Positions 31,175-39,384 are shown, counted from the stretch's first letter. The stretch: 39,384 bases of DNA from Pseudomonas_S sp047607345 (GCA_047607345.1 JASGDF010000125.1:1-39384), one strand, 5' to 3'. Numbers and translations: made by a program. Notes: generated by a model from the sequence alone, not told the origin.

Positions 31175-32701
31175 ATGCCGAACACGTCCCCTACTTCCCC
31201 GCCGCTGCAGGATGGCGATCTGCTGGCGGCCATCGACCTGGGCTCCAACAGTTTCCACATGGTGATCGCGCGCTATCTGCTCGGGCAGCTGCGGGTGGTC
31301 GACCGGCTGCGCGAGACGGTGCGCATGGCCGACGGGCTGGACGGCAAGGGAGGGCTGTCCAGGGAAGCGCGCCAGCGCGCGCTGGAGTGCCTGGCGCGGT
31401 TCGGCCAGCGCCTGCGCGAAGTCCCGTCCACGCATGTGCGCGCGCTCGCCACCAACACGGTGCGCCAACTCCGCTCGCCGCAGACCTTCCTGATGCCGGC
31501 CGAGACCGCGCTCGGCCACGCGATCGAGGTGGTCAGCGGCCGTGAGGAAGCTCGCCTGATCTACCTGGGCGTGACGCACGCGCAGCCGCCCAAGCCGGAG
31601 CAGCGCCGACTGGTCATCGACATCGGCGGCGGCTCCACGGAATTCATCATCGGCCGCGGCTTCGAGACGCTGGAGCGCGAGAGCCTGCAGGCTGGCTGCA
31701 TCGCCAGCACGCGGCGGTTCTTCCCCGGCGGCAAGCTCTCGCGCAAGAAGTGGAAGGACGCGCTGACCGAGATCGGTGCGGAGTTCCAGCAGTTCGCCAG
31801 CCTGTACAGGGCGATCGGCTGGCACGAGGCGGTCGGCTCCTCCGGCACCCACAAGGCGATCGGCGAGATCTGCGCGGCGATGAAGCTGACCAAGGGCGCG
31901 ATCACCGCCGAGGCGCTGCCGGTGCTGCGCGAGGAACTGCTCAAGGCCAAGCGCATCGAGGACATCCAGTTGCCGGGACTGTCGTCCGAGCGCCGGCCGA
32001 TCATCGCCGGCGGCATCCTGGTGCTGGAAGCGGCATTCCAGGCGCTCGGACTGGACAGGCTGATGGTCAGCAAGGCGGCGATGCGCGAGGGCATTCTGTA
32101 CGACATGCTCGGACGCGGCGGCGTGGACGACTCGCGCGACCGCTCGGTCGCCTCGCTGATCCAGCGCTACGACATCGACGTCCAGCAGGCCGAACGGGTG
32201 GCCGGCACCACCGCGCGCTTGTTCGACCAGGTCGCCGAGACCTGGTCGCTGGACGCCGACGACGCCCGCGTACTCGACTGGGCCGCGCGCCTGCACGAAC
32301 TCGGACTGATAATCGCACACAGCCAGTACCACGTTCACGGCAGCTACGTGCTGGAGAATTCCGACATCGCCGGCTTCTCGCGCCAGGAACAGCAGGTGCT
32401 CGCCGCGCTGGTACGTACCCATCGCCGCAACGTGTCCAAGAGCGCGTTCGATGCCCTGCCCGACCGTCTGCTGCTGGCGGCCAAGCGCAAGGCCGCGCTG
32501 CTGCGGCTGGCGGTGCTGCTGCACCGCGCGCACGAGCCGGACCCGATCCCGACGCTGGAACTGGAGGCACAGGACAACCGGCTCTCGCTGATCCTGTCGC
32601 AGAGCTGGATCGACTCGCGCCCGCTGCTGCGCGCCGACTTGCTCGGCGAGGTCGAGGGCATGGCGGGGCTGGGGATACTGTTCAAGCCGCTTGTGGCTTG
32701 A
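31175..32701 (+). CDS. ppx: Exopolyphosphatase
   Basis: Ppx removes terminal phosphates from polyphosphate; related enzymes also hydrolyse pppGpp. The 508-residue protein has the actin-like ATPase start LLAAIDLGSNSFHMVIARY, the second phosphate-binding loop LVIDIGGGSTEFIIG, AVGSSGTHKAIGEI, the IIAGGILVLEAAF segment with RERE-like MREGILYDML, and a C-terminal HD-type helical domain (WAARLHELGLIIAHSQYHVHGSYVLENSD). The start at 31175 has no strong Shine-Dalgarno sequence; translation may be coupled to ppk1, 45 bp upstream. The pair makes and breaks polyphosphate. Confidence 0.97.
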   Translation: MPNTSPTSPPLQDGDLLAAIDLGSNSFHMVIARYLLGQLRVVDRLRETVRMADGLDGKGGLSREARQRALECLARFGQRLREVPSTHVRALATNTVRQLRSPQTFLMPAETALGHAIEVVSGREEARLIYLGVTHAQPPKPEQRRLVIDIGGGSTEFIIGRGFETLERESLQAGCIASTRRFFPGGKLSRKKWKDALTEIGAEFQQFASLYRAIGWHEAVGSSGTHKAIGEICAAMKLTKGAITAEALPVLREELLKAKRIEDIQLPGLSSERRPIIAGGILVLEAAFQALGLDRLMVSKAAMREGILYDMLGRGGVDDSRDRSVASLIQRYDIDVQQAERVAGTTARLFDQVAETWSLDADDARVLDWAARLHELGLIIAHSQYHVHGSYVLENSDIAGFSRQEQQVLAALVRTHRRNVSKSAFDALPDRLLLAAKRKAALLRLAVLLHRAHEPDPIPTLELEAQDNRLSLILSQSWIDSRPLLRADLLGEVEGMAGLGILFKPLVA

Positions 32702-32703
32702 GA

Positions 32704-32790
32704 AGCCGGGACCCGGGACCGGGGACCCGGGAAAATCAAGGGCGCGGCTGCTCGTACCTTCGCTTTCCCCCGGGTCCCGCACCTGTCATC
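32704..32790. repeat. GGGACCCGGG-type intergenic repeat
   Basis: The direct repeat GGGACCCGGGACCGGGGACC (about 32708-32727) is complementary to CCCCCGGGTCCCGC at about 32767-32780, so the stretch can fold into a hairpin after ppx. A diverged relative lies at 34505-34575. I see no gene in 32702-32859. Confidence 0.65.
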
Positions 32791-32859
32791 CCACCGACGC
32801 GCAACCGACACATCGCTGCCACCGCCTCCCGCCAAGCTGCTGTAAACGGGAGAACGGCC

Positions 32860-33996
32860 ATGCGCTACGCGATCGTCACCGAAACCTACCCCCCCGAGGT
32901 CAACGGCGTCGCCCTCACCGTTCACGGGCTGGAGGCCGGCCTGCGCGTGCGCGGCCACCAGGTCGAGGTGGTGCGCCCGCGCCAGCTGGCCGATCAGGAT
33001 CCCGACCATACGCTGCTGGTGCGCGGTGCAGCGCTGCCGCGCTACCCGGGCCTGCGCTTCGGCCTGCCAGCCACGCAGCGGCTGACCCGCCATTGGCAGG
33101 ACACGACACCGGACGCGATCTACGTGGCCACGGAAGGCCCCCTGGGCTGGTCGGCGGTGCGTGCCGCGCGCCGGCTCGGGATCCCGGTCGCCACCGGCTT
33201 TCATACCCGCTTCGACGAATACCTGCCCGAGTACGGCGCAGCCTGGTTGCAGGGCGCGGCGCTGCGCTGGATGCGCCGTTTCCACAACCAGGCCGAGGCG
33301 ACGCTGGTGCCGACCCGCGAACTGCAACGGTTCCTGACCGAAACCGGATTCGAGCGGGTGCGGCTGCTGGCGCGCGCGGTCGACAGCCTTCAGTTCGACC
33401 CGGCGCGCCGCGACCCGGCGCTGCGCGCCGAATGGGGCATCGAGGGCGAGGGCTTCGCGGCGATCTACGTCGGCCGCATCGCCAGCGAGAAGAACCTGCC
33501 GTTGGCGGTACGCGCGTTCCGCCAGCTCCAGCAGATCCGGCCGAAGGCACGCTTCGTCTGGGTCGGCGAAGGTCCGCTGCGCGAGCAGCTGGCGCACGAA
33601 AACCCGGACTTCATCTTCTGCGGCATCCAGCGTGGCGACGCTCTGGCGCGCCACTTCGCCAGCGGTGACCTGTTCCTGTTCCCTAGCCGCAGCGAAACCT
33701 TCGGCAACGTCACGCTGGAGGCGATGGCCAGCGGCGTGGCCACGGTGGCGTTCGACTACGGCGCGGCGCGCGAGTACCTGCGCAACGGCATGACCGGCGC
33801 GGCGGTCGACAGCGACGAGGCCTTCATCGAGGCCGCCGTGCGGCTGGCCGGCCAGGACGAGCTGCGCCGCACGCTGGGCCTGGCCGCCAGCATCGCGATG
33901 AAGAAGCTGCATCCGGACCGCGTCGTCGCCGAATTCGACGCGATGCTGCAGGGCCTGCGCGACCCGAGGGGGCACTATGCTGTCGACGCCGCTTGA
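32860..33996 (+). CDS. Glycosyltransferase family 4 (GT-B, retaining)
   Basis: A 378-residue GT4-type protein. The N-terminal domain begins MRYAIVTETYPPEVNGVALT, the conserved nucleotide-sugar enzyme start, and the C-terminal domain has AIYVGRIASEKNLPLAVRAF, RFVWVGEGPLREQL and the EX7E motif in SRSETFGNVTLEAMASG. It resembles the diacylglycerol or phosphatidylinositol mannosyl/glucosyltransferase group, so a glycolipid product is possible, but the substrate is not determined. It has no membrane helix. The ATG at 32860 follows GGGAGA at a good distance. The PAP2 gene overlaps its last 20 bases, so the two are probably co-translated. Confidence 0.91.
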   Translation: MRYAIVTETYPPEVNGVALTVHGLEAGLRVRGHQVEVVRPRQLADQDPDHTLLVRGAALPRYPGLRFGLPATQRLTRHWQDTTPDAIYVATEGPLGWSAVRAARRLGIPVATGFHTRFDEYLPEYGAAWLQGAALRWMRRFHNQAEATLVPTRELQRFLTETGFERVRLLARAVDSLQFDPARRDPALRAEWGIEGEGFAAIYVGRIASEKNLPLAVRAFRQLQQIRPKARFVWVGEGPLREQLAHENPDFIFCGIQRGDALARHFASGDLFLFPSRSETFGNVTLEAMASGVATVAFDYGAAREYLRNGMTGAAVDSDEAFIEAAVRLAGQDELRRTLGLAASIAMKKLHPDRVVAEFDAMLQGLRDPRGHYAVDAA

Positions 33997-34504
33997 GCTG
34001 CTGCGCGGGCGCGAGATGCGCTGGTGCCGCCGTGCCAACCGCTGGTGCCGTCGACAGCGCGTGCTGCGCTTCTTCGCCACGGTCAGCCGGCTTGGCGACG
34101 GGGTGTTCTGGTATGCGCTGATGGGTCTGTTGGTACTGACCGACGGGATCGACGGCATCGGCGCATCGGCGCACATGGCCGCCACCGGCGTGATCGCGCT
34201 GACCCTGTACAAGGCGCTCAAGCGCTGGACCCGGCGCCCGCGCCCGTATGCGGCGCATCCGCGCATCCGCGCCTGGGTGGCCCCGCTGGACGAGTTCAGT
34301 TTCCCGTCCGGGCATACGCTGCATGCGGTGTCCTTCAGCATCGTCGCACTGGCCTACTACCCGTGGCTGGCACCGCTGTTGGTGCCGTTCACCGCCTGCG
34401 TGGCGCTGTCGCGGGTGGTGCTGGGGCTGCACTATCCCAGCGACGTACTGGCCGCGACCGCGATCGGCGCGGGGCTGGCGGAGCTGTCGCTGTGGGTGGT
34501 TTGA
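33977..34504 (+). CDS. PAP2-family membrane phosphatase
   Basis: A 175-residue integral membrane phosphatase of the PAP2/acid phosphatase type. The three signature motifs are KALKRWTRRPRP (C1), FPSGHTLHA (C2) and SRVVLGLHYPSD (C3), with four to five membrane segments. Members dephosphorylate phosphatidate, undecaprenyl pyrophosphate, PGP or lipid A. Its start overlaps the GT4 gene by 20 bp and lpxH follows 83 bp on. The pairing with a GT4 enzyme suggests a glycolipid or lipid-carrier recycling step, which is inference. Confidence 0.92.
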   Translation: MLSTPLELLRGREMRWCRRANRWCRRQRVLRFFATVSRLGDGVFWYALMGLLVLTDGIDGIGASAHMAATGVIALTLYKALKRWTRRPRPYAAHPRIRAWVAPLDEFSFPSGHTLHAVSFSIVALAYYPWLAPLLVPFTACVALSRVVLGLHYPSDVLAATAIGAGLAELSLWVV

Positions 34505-34575
34505 AGCCAGGATCGGGAATGTGCGCGAGTGCGCTCCCGCTTTGACGAATCCCGAACCCCCGATCCCCGCTCCAC
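34505..34575. repeat. GGGATTCGGG-type intergenic repeat, diverged copy
   Basis: GATCGGGAA near 34511 and ATCCCGAACCCCCGATCCCC at about 34549-34568 are inverted relatives, with a GCGCGAGTGCGC palindrome between. It resembles the repeat at 32704-32790 and may end the PAP2 message before lpxH. Confidence 0.5.
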
Positions 34576-34587
34576 TACAATGCCGGG

Positions 34588-35325
34588 ATGACGACCCTGT
34601 TCATCTCCGACCTACATCTGGATCCGGTACGCCCGGCAATCACCGAGCTGTTCCTGGCGTTCCTGCGCGAGCAAACCCGCGACGCCGACGCGCTGTACAT
34701 CCTTGGCGACCTGTTCGAGGCCTGGATCGGCGACGACACGCCCTCGCCCGCCGCCGACGCGGTGGCCGCGGCGCTGCGCGAGCTTGCCGATACCGGCGTG
34801 CCGGTCTACTTCATGCCGGGCAACCGTGACTTCCTGGTCGGTGAGGACTATGCGCGCCGCGCCGGCTTCCGCATCCTGCCCGACCCGACCGTGATCGACC
34901 TGTACGGCGAGCCGGTGCTGCTGCTGCACGGCGACCTGCTGTGCAGCGACGACACCGCCTACCAGGCATTCCGCACGCAGACCCGCGACCCGGCCTTCAT
35001 CGCGCAGTTCCTGGCCCAACCGCTGGCCGCGCGCATCGCCTTCGCGCAGCGGGCGCGCGCCGCCAGCCAGGCCCGGCAATCCGAGCTGAAGCAAGAGGGC
35101 AACGTGCAGTTCGAGGCCATCACCGACGTCGCGCCGACCGAGGTCGAGACTTGGTTCGCGCGCTATGGTGTGGCGCGGATGATCCACGGCCACACCCATC
35201 GCCCGGCGATCCACTCGCTGACGGTCGGCGAGCTGCCGCGCACCCGGGTGGTACTCGGCGACTGGTACCAGCAGGGCTCGGTGCTGCGGGTCGATGCCGA
35301 CGGGATGGCACTGGAACGGCTGTAA
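34588..35325 (+). CDS. lpxH: UDP-2,3-diacylglucosamine diphosphatase LpxH
   Basis: LpxH releases UMP from UDP-2,3-diacylglucosamine to give lipid X, the fourth step of lipid A synthesis, at the inner face of the inner membrane. The 245-residue protein is a calcineurin-type phosphoesterase with FISDLHLD (Asp8, His10), ILGDLFEAWIGDD, MPGNRDFLVG, LLLHGDLLCSDD and MIHGHTHRPAIH, as in LpxH. The start MTTLFISDLHLDPVRP at 34588 is standard. It precedes, convergently, the DUF455 gene; GCGACGCG/CGCGTTGC at about 35378-35399 could be a weak terminator. Confidence 0.96.
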   Translation: MTTLFISDLHLDPVRPAITELFLAFLREQTRDADALYILGDLFEAWIGDDTPSPAADAVAAALRELADTGVPVYFMPGNRDFLVGEDYARRAGFRILPDPTVIDLYGEPVLLLHGDLLCSDDTAYQAFRTQTRDPAFIAQFLAQPLAARIAFAQRARAASQARQSELKQEGNVQFEAITDVAPTEVETWFARYGVARMIHGHTHRPAIHSLTVGELPRTRVVLGDWYQQGSVLRVDADGMALERL

Positions 35326-35410
35326 CGCAACCGCGCAGCACCCGTTGGCTGCCCATTGGGTCAGCTCGCTGGCAGGGGCGACGCGCTCATCGCGTTGCCG
35401 GCACCTCAGA

Positions 35411-36220
35411 TCAGGCCTGCCCAGCCTGTTCCACCAAGCTGGCCAGCTCGTCCTCGTCGAAGCCGGCCAGCAGCCGCGCCTGCATGTTGAACGGGCCGTG
35501 CAGATAGCCACCGGCGTATTCGCGCAGTAACTGTTTGAATCGCGCACGTGGTTCGACGCCGGCGCGTTCGCAATACCAGCGGTACCAGCGCGAGCCGGCG
35601 GCGACGTGCGCCACTTCCTCGCGCAGGATCGTCTCCAGCACCTGCGCGCTGGCCGCATCGCCCAGCGAACGCAGCTTGACGATCATGCCCGGAGTGACAT
35701 CCAGCCCGCGCGCTTCCAGTACGCGCGGCACCAATGCCATCCGCGCCAGGCCGTCGTGCGCGGTCTTCTCGCACATCTCCCACAGACCGTTGTGGGCATC
35801 GAAGTCGCCGTACTCGCAGCCATAGTCGCGCAGGCGTCCGCACAGCAACATGTAGTGGCGCGACTCGTCGTCGGCCACCGCCACCCAGTCGGCGTAGAAG
35901 CCCGGCGGCAGGCCACGGAAGCGGTAGACCGCATCCCAGGCCAGGTCGATCGCGTTGAGCTCGATGTGGGCGATCGCGTGCAGGAACGCCGAGCGCCCCT
36001 CGGGCGAGCCCAGCCCGCGCCGCGGCAGTTCGCGCGGATGCACCAGGCGTGGGCGCAGCGGCCGGCCCGGCATGCCGATCGGCGCCGGCGGCGGCGCATG
36101 CTCGGGCAGCGCCAGCGCACCGGCACGGAACGCGGCGGCGTGGCGCTGAGTCAATGCAACCTTCTCGGCCGGGGCGGCGGCATCGAGGCAGGCACGGGCG
36201 GCGTCGAACAGGGAATCCAT
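35411..36220 (-). CDS. DUF455 ferritin-like (putative di-iron) protein
   Basis: A 269-residue protein of the DUF455 family, a ferritin-like four-helix bundle. Candidate iron ligands are Glu87 (AHIELNAIDLAWD), Glu119 and His122 (DDESRHY), Glu169 (PRVLEARGLD), Glu202 and His205 (REEVAHVAAG), which is the E...ExxH...E...ExxH pattern of di-iron carboxylate enzymes. A hydroxylase or oxidase role like that of MiaE is possible, but I know of no established substrate. The ATG at 36220 starts MDSLFDAARACLDA. It lies between lpxH (convergent) and purF (same strand, separated by a repeat). Confidence 0.88.
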   Translation of the reverse strand: MDSLFDAARACLDAAAPAEKVALTQRHAAAFRAGALALPEHAPPPAPIGMPGRPLRPRLVHPRELPRRGLGSPEGRSAFLHAIAHIELNAIDLAWDAVYRFRGLPPGFYADWVAVADDESRHYMLLCGRLRDYGCEYGDFDAHNGLWEMCEKTAHDGLARMALVPRVLEARGLDVTPGMIVKLRSLGDAASAQVLETILREEVAHVAAGSRWYRWYCERAGVEPRARFKQLLREYAGGYLHGPFNMQARLLAGFDEDELASLVEQAGQA

Positions 36221-36234
36221 GGGCGGAAATATCG

Positions 36235-36300
36235 CGGCGCGGAGCAAGCTGGGGCGTTACCGGGAAGGCCCCCAGCGGAGCAAGCTCCGCTCTACGGGGC
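36235..36300. repeat. REP-like element (copy C)
   Basis: GCGGAGC AA GCTCCGC (36275-36290) is a perfect hairpin, GGAGCAAGCT is repeated at 36241, and the centre TTACCGGGAAGGCCCC (36257-36272) matches the loop of copy A at about 6403-6417 at 14 of 15 positions. It separates purF from the DUF455 gene and may be the purF terminator. Confidence 0.75.
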
Positions 36301-36304
36301 CTGG

Positions 36305-37771
36305 TCAGGCCCGGCGCTTGCGCTTGGACTCGTCCGAGCGCAGCTGGCGGATGCGCTCGAAATAGCCCGGTTCGATGCCGGTGGTGTATTCGCCGTTGAA
36401 GCACGACGAATCGAACTGCTTCAGCTCCGGGTTGCCCTCGCGTACCGCCGTCTCCAGATCATCCAGGTCCTGGTAGATCAGCCAGTCGCAACCGAGGAAC
36501 TCCTGGATCTGCTGCTCGCTGCGGTCGTGCGCGATCAGTTCCTCGGCCGCCGGCATGTCGATGCCGTAGATGTTCGGGTAGCGCACCGGCGGCGCTGCGC
36601 TGGCCAGGTAGACCTTGCGCGCGCCGGCATCGCGCGCCATCTGCACGATCTGCTTGCTGGTGGTACCACGCACGATCGAGTCGTCGACCAGCAGCACCAC
36701 CCGGTTACGGAACTCCAGGTGGATCGGGTTGAGCTTGCGGCGCACCGACTTCACCCGCTCGCCCTGCCCCGGCATGATGAAGGTGCGGCCGACATAGCGG
36801 TTCTTGACGAAGCCTTCGCGATACTTCACCCCGAGTACGTTGGATATCTCAAGCGCGGCGTCGCGCGAGGTGTCCGGGATCGGGATGATCGTGTCGATGT
36901 CGTGGTCCGGACGCAGCCGCAGGATCTTCTCGCCGAGCTTGGCGCCCATGCGCATACGCGCCTTGTGCACCGAAACATTGTCGATCATCGAGTCCGGGCG
37001 CGCGAAGTACACGTACTCGAAGATGCACGGAGTGTGGTCGGTGGTGGTCGCGCAGACCTCGGCGAACAGCTCGCCACGCGCGGTGATCACGATCGCCTCG
37101 CCCGGACGCACGTCACGCACGCGCTGGAAGCCGAGGATGTCTAGCACCGACGACTCGGAGGCGACCACGTACTCGGCGCCCTCGACATCGTCACGCTTGC
37201 CCAGCACCAGCGGGCGGATCCCGTGCGGGTCGCGGAACGCCACCAGCCCCAGGCCCAGCACCACGCTGACCACCGCGTAGCCGCCCTTGCAACGGCGGTG
37301 CACGCCGGCCACCGCGCGGATCGCCGCTTCCGGCGTGAGCATGCGCTGCGCGTCCAGTTCGTAGGCGAACACGTTCAGCAACACCTCGCTGTCCGAGTCG
37401 GTGTTGATGTTGCGGCGGTCGGCCTCGAACACCTGCTGACGCAGCGCCTCGGTGTTGATCAGATTGCCGTTGTGCGCCAACGCGATGCCGTAGGGCGAGT
37501 TGACGTAGAACGGCTGCGCCTCGTCCATACCCTCCGAGCCGGCGGTCGGGTAGCGGCAATGGGCAATGCCGACGCGACCTTCCAGCACCGCCATGCGCCT
37601 CTCGTCGAACACGTCGCGGGCCAGGCCGTTGGCCTTCTGCACACGCAGCCGGGTGCCGTCCGCGGTGGCGATGCCAGCCGCGTCCTGACCACGATGCTGG
37701 AGAACGGTCAGGCCGTCATAGAGCTGCCCGGCGACGTTCTGATTGCCGACGATACCGACGATGCCACACAT
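36305..37771 (-). CDS. purF: Amidophosphoribosyltransferase
   Basis: PurF makes phosphoribosylamine from PRPP and glutamine, the first step of purine synthesis. The 488-residue protein begins MCGIVGIVGNQNVAG, so the nucleophile Cys2 is exposed after loss of Met with no propeptide, as in E. coli. The glutaminase domain has HRGQDAAGIAT and LAHNGNLINT; the phosphoribosyltransferase domain has RVVLLVDDSIVRGTTS. There are no cluster cysteines of the Bacillus type expected, and no propeptide. It is 24 bp after cvpA, keeping the classical dedD-cvpA-purF order. Confidence 0.98.
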   Translation of the reverse strand: MCGIVGIVGNQNVAGQLYDGLTVLQHRGQDAAGIATADGTRLRVQKANGLARDVFDERRMAVLEGRVGIAHCRYPTAGSEGMDEAQPFYVNSPYGIALAHNGNLINTEALRQQVFEADRRNINTDSDSEVLLNVFAYELDAQRMLTPEAAIRAVAGVHRRCKGGYAVVSVVLGLGLVAFRDPHGIRPLVLGKRDDVEGAEYVVASESSVLDILGFQRVRDVRPGEAIVITARGELFAEVCATTTDHTPCIFEYVYFARPDSMIDNVSVHKARMRMGAKLGEKILRLRPDHDIDTIIPIPDTSRDAALEISNVLGVKYREGFVKNRYVGRTFIMPGQGERVKSVRRKLNPIHLEFRNRVVLLVDDSIVRGTTSKQIVQMARDAGARKVYLASAAPPVRYPNIYGIDMPAAEELIAHDRSEQQIQEFLGCDWLIYQDLDDLETAVREGNPELKQFDSSCFNGEYTTGIEPGYFERIRQLRSDESKRKRRA

Positions 37772-37795
37772 GTTGCGCGTCTCCGCTCTAAGCGA

Positions 37796-38515
37796 TTACT
37801 GGGAAGGAGGCCGTGCCTGGCCGTGGGACTCGACCCATGCCGGGTCGCTTTCCCCGGCGCGGGACTGCACCGGATCGATGTTGCGGGGCAGTGCCTGCGC
37901 CGAACCACCCTGACCGGCGTCAGTGTCGGCGCCGGTCGGCGTCCGGCCCAAGGCACGCGCCACCGTCGCCTGCATCGAGGAAATCGACAACGCCTGCTCG
38001 AGGCCGCCATTATCGCCTGCAACCGGCAGCTTGCCCAACTCCACCTCCGGGACCGACCAATCCGGCAGCTGCGCGCGCATCCAGTCCGCGCCGGGCAACA
38101 GCAGCGGCAGCACCCGCGACTCACGCCAGGCCGGCTCGCGCGCCAGCGGCGTGAAGCCGGCCAGCAGCACCAGCACGCAGCCGAACAACACACCGCGCAC
38201 CAGCCCCAGCACGAAACCGAACATCCGGTCGGTCCCGTTCAGCCGTACCGCGTCCACCCCGGCACGGATCAACATGCCGACCAGGGCTACCGTCACCAGA
38301 ACCCCGATGAACACCAGCGCATAGCCACCGACCGACTCGGTCGCCGACGGACGTGAGCCCTGCGCCAGCCAGTGCCCGGCCACGCCGCCGAACCGAAACG
38401 TCGCCCAGCCTGCCAGCAGCCACGAAGCGGTGCCGACCACGATGGCGACGAAGCCCCGGAACAGTCCCAGCAATGCCGACAGGCCGATCACGGCCAGCAG
38501 CACCAGGTCGATCAT
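37796..38515 (-). CDS. cvpA: CvpA family inner-membrane protein
   Basis: CvpA is a membrane protein named for colicin V production; in several bacteria it supports bile or envelope stress resistance. The 239-residue protein starts MIDLVLLAVIGLSALLGLFRGFVAIVV and has four hydrophobic segments in the first 130 residues, including GYALVFIGVLVTVALVGMLI and GFVLGLVRGVLFGCVLVLLAG. The C-terminal 100 residues are polar and low in complexity, longer than the E. coli 162-residue protein. It stands between the SPOR gene and purF, presumably in one operon. Confidence 0.94.
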   Translation of the reverse strand: MIDLVLLAVIGLSALLGLFRGFVAIVVGTASWLLAGWATFRFGGVAGHWLAQGSRPSATESVGGYALVFIGVLVTVALVGMLIRAGVDAVRLNGTDRMFGFVLGLVRGVLFGCVLVLLAGFTPLAREPAWRESRVLPLLLPGADWMRAQLPDWSVPEVELGKLPVAGDNGGLEQALSISSMQATVARALGRTPTGADTDAGQGGSAQALPRNIDPVQSRAGESDPAWVESHGQARPPSQ

Positions 38516-38605
38516 GCCCTCCGCCCTTCCGGCCCATCACTGGCACGGAGCGGATCGTATGCAACGGCGCGCATCGCGTTCATCACCTCGGGCCTGGAAC
38601 CTGTT

Positions 38606-39384
38606 CTAAGGATGCGGACGCACCATGCCACTGACACCGACCTTGGCCGCCACCTGCGCCTTCAGCTGCTCGGCGTCGCCACGGTTGGCCACCGGCCCGA
38701 CCCGCACCCGGTTCAGCGTGCCCTTGTCGGTGCGGACCTGCTCGACGAAGGCGCTGAAGCCAGCCGCGCGCACCTTGTCGCGCAGCGCATTGGCGTCCTC
38801 GACACGACCGAACGCACCCAACTGCACGGCGAAGCCGACGTTGCTCGCGGCCGGCACCGACGGCGTGGCCGGCGGCACCGGCCTGGATGGCTGCGACTTG
38901 GCCGGCTCGGACTTGGGTTCAGGCTTGGACTCGGGCTTGGCTGGCGCCGGTTTCGGCGCCTCGACCGGCTTGCTGGCGGCGACCTCCCTGGCCGGTTCCG
39001 CCGGTAGCGGCTTGGCCTGGGCCGGCGCGGGTGCCGGCGCGACCGGTTTGGCATCGAGCGTCACCACCTGTGCATTGACGTCGCTGCGAACCTTGACCGC
39101 CTGCAGGCGCACTGCCTCGGCCTGGGCCTGGCTGGCATACGGACCGATCCGTACACGCCATGCCGCGCGCCCGCCGATCTGGGCCGGCTCGCTGAAACCC
39201 GGCAGCTGCGACTGCTTGAGCCGCGCGATCACCTGGTCCGCATCGGCCTGGCTGGCATAGGCGCCGAAGTTCACCGCGTAGTTGCCGGCCGCCGCGCTCG
39301 GCGGCAACGCCGCGTCCTGCGCCGCCAGGTCGGCCGCGTCCGGGTTGTCCTGCACCGGGGCCGGGGCCGCCGGCGCGGAGCCGG
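38606..39384 (-). CDS. SPOR-domain cell-division protein, DedD-like, 5' end outside window
   Basis: The frame is open from the window edge to the TAG at 38606, giving about 259 codons of the C-terminal part. Two SPOR domains are visible: NYAVNFGAYASQADADQVIARL onwards and VGFAVQLGAFGRVEDANALRDKV onwards, joined by a linker of about 80 residues rich in Pro, Ala, Lys and Glu. SPOR domains bind denuded glycan strands at the division septum. Its place before cvpA-purF matches dedD in other gammaproteobacteria. A duplicated SPOR unit is longer than in E. coli DedD, which has one. The N-terminal membrane anchor is expected beyond base 39384. Confidence 0.9.
   Translation of the reverse strand, partial: GSAPAAPAPVQDNPDAADLAAQDAALPPSAAAGNYAVNFGAYASQADADQVIARLKQSQLPGFSEPAQIGGRAAWRVRIGPYASQAQAEAVRLQAVKVRSDVNAQVVTLDAKPVAPAPAPAQAKPLPAEPAREVAASKPVEAPKPAPAKPESKPEPKSEPAKSQPSRPVPPATPSVPAASNVGFAVQLGAFGRVEDANALRDKVRAAGFSAFVEQVRTDKGTLNRVRVGPVANRGDAEQLKAQVAAKVGVSGMVRPHP

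Noticed and set aside
30695..32782. A 695-codon minus-strand frame opposite ppk1 and ppx
   Set aside because: Antisense of two clear genes; composition (Gln, Arg, His, Val-rich) is that of a reverse-complement frame and no domain is recognisable.

Overview
The window looks like a piece of core chromosome from a high-GC gammaproteobacterium of the Xanthomonadaceae (Xanthomonas / Lysobacter / Luteimonas type). The basis is recognition of protein families and gene order, not a database search: a 249-residue KdkA next to a heptosyltransferase-like GT9 gene, the tRNA cluster-tig-clpP-clpX-lon-hupB-tRNA-ppiD order, phoB-phoR-ppk1-ppx in a row, an isocitrate dehydrogenase of the NAD type, and interspersed short REP-like inverted repeats. 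I see no phage, insertion sequence, integron, plasmid gene or CRISPR array.

Layout. 1-1560: 5' part of dnaX on the minus strand, then tRNA-Ser(GGA) and the 4.5S SRP RNA on plus. 1646-5060: a tight five-gene minus-strand operon kdkA - MBL-fold hydrolase - moaA - NTF2-like protein - moaC, mixing LPS core phosphorylation with molybdopterin synthesis. 5272-7986: GT9 glycosyltransferase, DUF6165 protein, tRNA-Ser(CGA), PP2C phosphatase. 8011-11860: dnaQ - rnhA - methyltransferase on minus and gloB - mltD on plus, the same neighbourhood as E. coli mltD-gloB-yafS-rnhA-dnaQ. 12295-22052: the proteostasis block, read on minus as tRNA-Pro-Arg-His-Lys-Leu, tig, clpP, clpX, lon, hupB, tRNA-Val-Asp-Asp, ppiD. 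22219-24792: Bax inhibitor-1 family membrane protein, NAD-type isocitrate dehydrogenase, glutaredoxin GrxC and a decayed-looking small Cys-rich gene between the last two. 24924-26579: BepA-like M48 protease. 26794-32701: phosphate/polyphosphate module with a Pho box, phoB, phoR, ppk1, ppx. 32860-35325: GT4 glycosyltransferase, PAP2 phosphatase and lpxH. 35411-39384: ferritin-like DUF455 protein, purF, cvpA and the 3' part of a two-SPOR-domain gene.

How the parts work together. Envelope construction and quality control recur: KdkA, GT9 and LpxH act on lipid A/core, MltD on peptidoglycan, PpiD, trigger factor and the BepA-like protease on envelope or nascent proteins, and Lon/ClpXP on cytosolic turnover. 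PhoBR probably autoregulates through the Pho box and may reach ppk1-ppx, linking phosphate starvation to polyphosphate.

No complete new system is evident. The observations most worth checking are the mixed kdkA/moa operon, a structured ppk1 leader with a 24-codon upstream ORF, a heat-shock-like lon promoter lying inside the clpX terminator, a hupB-tRNA mixed transcription unit, and the broken small gene after grxC.
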